Below are positions 57,585-64,000 of a stretch of 64,000 bases of DNA, piece after piece (the stretch's first letter is position 1; the number at the start of each line of letters is the position of its first letter). The DNA lies in the NCBI GenBank assembly GCA_018697195.1, contig JAGMWU010000099.1:64637-128636 (forward strand), written 5' to 3'. A program made the translations under genes and the position numbers. The stretch is from Certhia americana. Lineage: Eukaryota; Chordata; Aves; Passeriformes; Certhiidae. A model generated the notes under the pieces. The model saw only the letters and a list, made by a program, of their open reading frames with translations. It searched no databases and was not told the origin of the DNA.

Positions 57585-60500
57585 TTAGGGGCTGCCGCCG
57601 GCCCTTGCCACGCCGTGCTTCTCAGCGAAGCGCCTGCGGGAGAGAGCGCCCTCAGACACCACCCGGGGATCCACCCGGGGATCGCCCGTCTGGCCCGGAA
57701 GCAGCCCCGAGGGAGCGGGACCCAGGACCGGGCGCACCCTGGTTGCACCCTGGCTCTGGTCGGAGCCGTTTCATTCCAGGATTTCCTGGAACCCAGGGAA
57801 ATGCAGCAGGAGCTGCTCTGGGAAAGCCACGGGGGAGGGACAGTCCCTGCTGGGGACAATCCCGATGGAGCATGGACCAAGTGAGGACAGTGAGGGGCTG
57901 CCAGAGCTGCCCACAGTCCCTCAGGCCCACCCATGGGTGTCCCTGTGCCCCAGCAGATCCCAGCCGTGTTTCCCAGTCAGGGTTTCCCAATAGGATGGTT
58001 CCCTCAGCAACACCCCAGCCATCCAGTGCCCAACTTCCTCAACTTCCCCTCAAACACACGCTCAATTTTCTGCATCTTCCTAAACCAAGACCCACACACC
58101 AGAACTGGCCTCTTAGCCCAGGATTTGCCTCATGCAAACCCTGCAGAGATCAAACTCTCTCCCTGTGCCCTCACGCCAGGAAGGATTAACTGTCCCTGGT
58201 GCCAAACAGGGATGTCCTGCCCACACCGAGGGTGCCACAGTGACAGTGGGACCCCAGAGAAACCCAGTCCCACGGGGGTTCCTGTCAGCCAGACATGAGT
58301 TACACTGGAGAGCCCAGTGCCTGGGGCACCCTTGGGTGCTGCTGGGGGCTTGGCCAGGGAGAGATTTTGTGTGGCCCTGGCACGGGGAGGTGTGGGGGAG
58401 CTCTCACCTCCTGGCATAGTCGTACAAGGCTCGTTTCCTCTCCTGCAAGGACAGGTGACGCTCCACGGGGGACTTTGCAAACTGCTTTGTAGCCGGCTAG
58501 AAGAGAAAGCACAGGAGCCATCAGGAGACAGATGAAGGAGACAGACATCCTCCTTGATGGCTCTAGAAGGACCTGGAATGCCAGGCTGGTGCTCCATGTC
58601 CCTGGCTAGTCCTGAACACAGAGCAGGGTGACACAATCCCAAAGTACCTTGGAAGAAGGCGCAGCCACAGAGCCCCGGATTCCAGAAGCAGCTGCAGCCT
58701 GGGAGGTAGACGGGGCAAGCAGGTCTCCAGCTTCTTTATTTTCAGGGAAGAAGGGAACTCTCCCCTCCAGCAAGTTGGCAATGGTGGTGTCCACACAGTT
58801 GGTTTGGACTGCAGGGATAATAAAGGGATATGTTAGAGATCAGGACACTCCATCCTGGCTGCCAGTGTCTTACCAGTGCAGTGGGGACAAGGTTTCTTCT
58901 CTCAGACCACAGAAGGTGTCCCCACGTCCCTGCTGCCACCCCAGTCCCTGCTCACCCAGGTCTGTCCTGATGACCTCCAAGGGCACGTGAGGCAGCACCT
59001 CCTTGACCTGCTGTGCCATGGCCACGACCCTCACATCCTCAGGAGCACCCCCAGGCAGGCTGGGGGGCACCCTGGGCCGGGCTGCTGGGCGCTGGCTCGA
59101 GGCTGCAGGAGAAAGGACAGTGGGCACAGGGTGAGGGATGAAGAGTGGACGGTCTGTCACTGAGAGCAGACAGAGGACACCCCAAAAGCAGAGCCCAGGC
59201 TGAGGTTCTGGAGCCAGGACCCCTCCCCAGGACCCCCACCTGGGGCAAAGGGCAGCCGTGCTGTGTGCCTCAGCCTCTTCATGTGCTCGGTCCTGTCGGC
59301 AGCGGTGATCCGTGTGGATACCACACCCAGCTCCATGGCCAAGAGCTGTGGAACACAGAGGAGTCATAAAAACACATAACACAGAGCCCAGGCAGCCCCT
59401 CCATGCTGGGAAGCATGGTACATGGAGCCATGGAGAGGGCAAGAGGGCTGGGAACTGATTTCTCCAGGGCCTCTGGGATGTATTTCAGTGTTGCAGAGAG
59501 CACAAGAAGGATCAGGAATAGCAATATCATCCTGCCAAAACAGACTGACAAGGAGATATGAGATGTCTGGAGTTGTGAATTACCCAGCACATAAGGGCAG
59601 GGTGGAGAAACAACTGCTTTGTTTGATTTGTGGCATTATAAAAAGAGGGTGAAGGGTTTGAACTGGATGGGAAGAGCCCTGACGGCTGCAGAAAGGCTCA
59701 GTGTGGGGTAGCAAATAGGTCATGAAATAACTGAGCTCTTGTAAAGGGCAATAAATACGAACCAGAGCTCCCATCACACAAACACATCCAGAAATGCCCT
59801 CTGCAACTCCGCTTGCAACCCGCTCTCCCTTGTGCTCACCCCAAAGTGCAGCAGTCCTACACATCTCCCTCCCACACCACCTTCCTACCTCCTGAACTCG
59901 GAGCGCAAAGTCCTCACTCCGTTCATCCGCTCGTCTGGGGACAGACGGCATCCACCTGAGTGGGGACAGCAGCACATGGAGCCAGCCCTGCTGGGAGCAG
60001 CTCCTGGGGACACCCTGCCAGGGGCAGCCATGCCATCCCCACCTCCACGCTCCCTGCTCACACCAAACCCCAACACCCAGACCCAAATCCAGGACATGGC
60101 AGAAGACAGAACTGGCTCACTGGAGCTCAGTTAGCCCTCAAGTGTAACACGAGGGCTCTGCAGCTCCCAGAAAGGCCTTAATGAGGATCCATGGACATTT
60201 ACGTGGAAGTAGAAAACAGGTCATCCAGAATTCAGACAGATAGAACCAGGGAAATGCTTTCCTTTGCTGAAATACACCAAGTCCTACATTTAATTCCCAG
60301 TCCCTTCCACTGCCCTCATTACAGAAACGCTACTCAGCCAGCCTGGGCTCACCCAGGCCCTGTGCAGGGGTCTGCACCACCCCTGCACCATCCCCCAGGA
60401 CCACCACACTCCCAAGGGATTGTAGGGACAGAGAGAGACACACTGGGGGCCAGCACTGCTGGGCTCAGCAGCCCAGCTTCAAAAATACTCCTGGAAACTC

Positions 60501-63045
60501 GAACTAAGCACCTGGAGAGACTGAGACTCCTCTCCCTCCCTAACAGGAGCCCTCTCCACATCAGAGGCTGCTCCAGGAGCTGGATGAGCCCAACCCTGCT
60601 GAGGCACCCAGGGAGGGAGCTCTCACTGCCAGGGTGACACCATGGCCCTGCCCACCCTCAACCCTGCCCCAAACGGAAGAGAGAGAGACGTAGTACCTTA
60701 CTTGATAAACTGTGAAGGGAACGAAGAAGGTCCAGAGCAGCTCTGTGATCCAGGAGGAGTCAGCCACGCTCTGAGGAAGAGAACACAGTTAAATCTCACC
60801 CACGGAACAGGAGCTGGTCCGGGTTCTACTGAGGAGGGAGGTGGGCAGAGCACACCTGAGCCGTGACTGGAGGATTGGAAAATTTGGAACAGCAAAGTCA
60901 GTGGAAGCAGGGCAAGCCTTAGGGCAGCTTCACCCTCACTGGTCATCACCAGTTTTCACTGTTCCCAGTGAAAACTTTCCTCCCACTAAGACAGCAGCAA
61001 GACTTTCCCTCATATCCCCACATTCCCTAATAATCTGTGCCTTCAGAAAGCTACAGAAATGCCTGAAAACCTACTAATGCGTCCTCAGAACCATGAAAAA
61101 TCCTCCCTCGTTCTGGTGGCAACAGCCTCTCTGTGGTGTCTCAACTCCTGTAAGCTTTCCCAGGGAAAAGGATTAGAGGAAAACAGCCTCAGGTTGTGCC
61201 ATGGGAGGTTGAGATAGGATATTGGGAAAATTCCTCCTTGAAAGGGGTGTCCAGCTCTGGCACAGCTGCCCAGGCCAGGGGAAACTCCCTATCTCTGGGG
61301 GGATTTAACAGCTGTGTGGATGTGGCACTTGGGGACATGGTCAGTGGTGGCCTTGGCATTGTTGTGGAATAGTGGGACTTGATGGGCTCAGTGCCTGGAG
61401 TGATGCCCACAGCCAGATTTCACTTACACTGCCTGTGCCCCCCTGCAACATTCCATGCAACTGGAGCTGGAAAAAAATTATTTCTTAACTCTAAATTTGA
61501 CATTTGGCCCAAGTCAGCGCCTAATAAACATTATGCAATTATATAAGAAAACTTTCTATAAAACACCAATGGAACCATTCAAAATATCAGACCTCCAATC
61601 CTTCCAGTTTCTGATGGCTTAAAACCACCCTCAAAATCCAGAAGGATTTACTCAGTCAATGTGCAAGAAGCACAAAGTCCTGCTCAGGCTCTGGAGGTAA
61701 AATTTGAGCCAAGAAGTCCACACAGACCTGCTGTTCTCCCTGACATGCACAAGGGAAGGGATGCACAAACAGACACATAACTTGTTACAGCTCAGAATTT
61801 CTCAAAGGACCAAACCCATAAATACATAAGCTATTCCTCATAAACTGTCCAGAACAGAAAAGCTCTCCCACTTCTCTGGAGGAATCATTCAAAACATAAC
61901 TTATTATCATAGCTAGAAACATAACTTATCCTCATTGCCAGAAAATTGCATTTTCTTGTGGCCAGCCTCAACTCTGTCTCAGCACCCCTGGTCTGGCAGG
62001 GGTTAATAAAGATTTGCCAAATATTCCTGCAGTTCCTATCCCTGCACACATCTAGGTGACTCCTCCCCCCTGCCAGGGGTTCCTTTGCTGTGTCCCACAG
62101 AAACATCAGACCCAGGAGTGACAAGCCATGACTGGCAGCTCTTTGTGGTCACCAGATCATAAATAAGAAATATCAAAAATAAGAAATTCAGCAAAGCCTA
62201 GCTAAGGGCAGTTTCCCTGCAATGCCTTCTGCAGTGCTGCCACTGCCCTCCTGAACTTTATCCCTTGTGTGGGGCTGCTCTTGCACCATGTCCTGTGTCT
62301 GTGGCACCAGCTCAGGAGCCTGCAGAGCCCTGCATGACCTTTGGCACAAGGACTGACTGCAGCTGGTCTTTCACAGCAGAGAAATCACCAAGAGGACAGC
62401 AGACTGCACTAGCCATGGAAGCCAGAGGCAAAGTGACAGCCAGCTGGGCCACCAAACATCTGTCAGACTGGCCAATGTAACCAGGGGAGTCCTGACTGGA
62501 CAAATTCCCAGGAAAGGCAGTGGGAACAGTGTTAGCCCTGAGCAGCTGGATCCAGGACATGAGGCCAGGCCACACCACAGGCTCCAAAGCAGGAGCAGAA
62601 AGAAAAGCTGTACCCAGCCCACACCCTGCCCCTGTGCCCACCACTCACCACAGCCACCAACGGCCTCCGGACCTGCAGGGCAACGGGCTGGACCTCATCC
62701 AGGATGGAGAAAGGCCAGGAGCTGGAAGGGAGGAATTCTGCAGTGAATGATCCCGGAGCTACCTCGAGCCATTTTGTCACCATACACCCGTGCCATTCCC
62801 AGCCACCCTGCCACAGGAATTCCCTCCCCCCTGCTGTGGGAATTCCCACTCTGGCACCTGAAGCGCAGCAGCCCGGCCCTGCCGTTGGTGGCCGCCTCCT
62901 CTGGGAACAGCAGCAGTGGTGGGTTCCCTTGGTGGGCCGAGTATTCCTTCAGGGAATCCACCAGCTCCGCACGGCTGCCTGTCACTCCCAGCTCCATGAA
63001 TCCCCGGGACCAGCAGATGAACCCTGGGGCACCGCTCAGGGCAGG
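57585..63045 (-). CDS. AUP1: AUP1 lipid-droplet/ERAD factor, C-terminal nine exons (5'-partial)
   Basis: Exons: 63045-62858, 62721-62649, 60770-60697, 59955-59889, 59345-59240, 59102-58956, 58808-58648, 58496-58408, 57633-57585; phases join to 317 aa plus stop. AUP1 is a monotopic ER/lipid-droplet protein with an acyltransferase-like domain, a ubiquitin-binding CUE domain and a G2BR helix that recruits UBE2G2 for ER-associated degradation. Visible here are GFICWSRGFMELG, LLLFPEEAATNGRAGLLRFS and SSWPFSILDEVQP (acyltransferase-like), LLWTFFVPFTVYQVRW, EHMKRLRH, MAQQVKEVLPHVPLEVIRTD with TIANLLEGRVPFFPE (CUE), and SLQERKRALYDYARRRFAEK (G2BR). The membrane hairpin and the NHxxxD catalytic-type motif would be in exons beyond 64000. 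The long intron 60771-62648 holds no other exon. Confidence 0.95.
61188..61395 (+). mobile_element. CR1 LINE fragment in AUP1 intron
   Basis: Phrases matching the CR1 ORF2 end and 3' UTR in plus orientation: gatattgggaaaattcctcc, ctgcccaggccaggggaaac, gggatttaacagctgtgtgg, atgtggcacttggggacatg, and a tail at gggacttgatgggctca. It is antisense to AUP1 and clearly decayed. Confidence 0.85.
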
Positions 63046-63775
63046 CTGCAGGGACAACAGGAGTGAGGAGGAAACGCTGCCCTGCTCACCCTTCCAGGGC
63101 CTCCTGCCCCTCCCAGGTGACAGAGGTGACAAAGCTCCTGTTCATTAGCAAAAACCCCTGTGGGACTGAGAGTGACCTGTGCTGACAGCGCTGAGAACAT
63201 TTTACTGCCAGGTCTGCTCCAGTCCCAATTCCACAGGAACTGGATTTCAAATCATCAGTTCAGACTCTGCCCTGCCTGCACTCCCAGCTGCCCGTGCCCC
63301 CAGCAATCCCTGACACACTTGGCAGGACACACACTGCTTCCAGGAGTCCCCCCCTGTCCAGGCCAGGGGTAAATCAATGGCTGTGCAGGACACAGGAGCC
63401 ACCCGGAGCCTGCTGACTCAGGAACTGCACACACAAAAAATTTTACAGGAGAGCAGGGACAGCCCAGAACACCGACATATAGCTACCTCAGCATCCTCCA
63501 TGCACCACCCAATGCTGGAGGAAACCCCACAACCAGCTCTGTGCCCTTATCCAAAAGGCCAGAGAAGGAAGCAGCTGCTAGGATCTGTGCACTCTTCCAC
63601 CAAAATCAATCCCCACTGTAACAGCTCCTACTGCTCCTGTTCCACTTTTTCATGCAGAGCCCAAGAGTGACACTGAGCCACAGAAAATACCTCAAGGTTA
63701 AAACCTTGAGTTAATAAATCAGATCTGGAGATGAAATCTTCCAGGTTCTGCAAGAGCCTAGAGGGAAGCTGGAGA
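63046..63775. other. AUP1 intron, no exon seen
   Basis: Upstream of the first visible AUP1 exon I searched the minus strand for the family's N-terminal blocks (hydrophobic hairpin, NHxxxD motif) and saw none. The sequence is moderately AT-rich with no recognised gene. The missing exons must lie beyond position 64000. Confidence 0.5.
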
Positions 63776-63779
63776 GGCA

Positions 63780-64000
63780 ATCTGCGTCAGAAACTGGAGC
63801 GACGGGACAAAGATTAATGGGTACAGCTGCAAGAGGAGAAATTTAGGCTGGGTATTATGAAGAAATTTTTGGGTGTGAAAGTGGTGAGGTTGCCCAGAGA
63901 AGCTTTGGCTGCCCCTGCAAGTGTCCAAGGCCAGGCTGGACGGGGCTTGGAGCCACTTGGGCTGGTAAGAAGTGTCCCTGCCCATGGCACTGAGTGGGCT
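63780..64000 (+). mobile_element. CR1 LINE 3' fragment running off the right edge
   Basis: Plus-strand phrases match CR1: gggacaaagattaatgg, aggagaaatttaggctggg, attatgaagaaattttt, ggttgcccagagaagctttg, gtccaaggccaggctggac, ggggcttggagccacttggg, and gtccctgcccatggcac. It is cut by the window end. It lies antisense to AUP1. Confidence 0.9.

Overview
The window is vertebrate nuclear DNA, most likely from a bird microchromosome. Genes are split into many short exons with GT-AG introns. Introns are short, and GC and CpG content are high. The only interspersed repeats I recognise are CR1 LINE fragments, the dominant sauropsid/avian family. No bacterial, organellar or viral genes were seen.

Layout, left to right. 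(1) Positions 1-700, minus strand: the 5' end of a small gene with a TATA box, a signal-peptide exon and part of an Ig-like exon; it runs off the left edge. (2) 2065-7274, minus: a complete 11-exon DQX1 (DEAQ-box ATPase-like protein, about 745 aa). (3) 7275-9890: a CpG-rich, head-to-head promoter region. (4) 9891-54339, plus: a complete DOCK-A subfamily guanine-nucleotide exchange factor of about 53 exons and 1,843-1,857 aa. It is closest to DOCK2 by residue comparison but has a DOCK1/DOCK5-like proline-rich tail. (5) 28770-35524, minus: a three-exon INSYN2 (FAM196) family gene of 608 aa nested antisense in the 18.6-kb DOCK intron 28. (6) 55182-57064, minus: a six-exon BNIP3/BNIP3L family gene of 191 aa. 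(7) 57428-63045, minus: the last nine exons of AUP1; its N-terminal exons lie beyond position 64000.

The main discovery candidate is the block between DQX1 and AUP1. From general knowledge, these two genes are direct neighbours on human 2p13. Here a DOCK-A gene, a nested INSYN2-like gene and a BNIP3-like gene lie between them. The same triad exists elsewhere in human: DOCK1 with nested INSYN2A, and BNIP3, on 10q26; DOCK2 with nested INSYN2B on 5q35; DOCK5 and BNIP3L on 8p21. The simplest reading is that this window carries a further whole-genome-duplication copy (ohnolog) of the block, kept in this lineage and lost from the human locus.

Exon boundaries were set by hand from consensus splice sites and reading-frame continuity. 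The phases of every DQX1, AUP1 (partial), BNIP3-like, INSYN2-like and DOCK junction add up, with one uncertain junction in DOCK (exon 49/50). Paralog assignments rest on remembered family sequences, not on a search.
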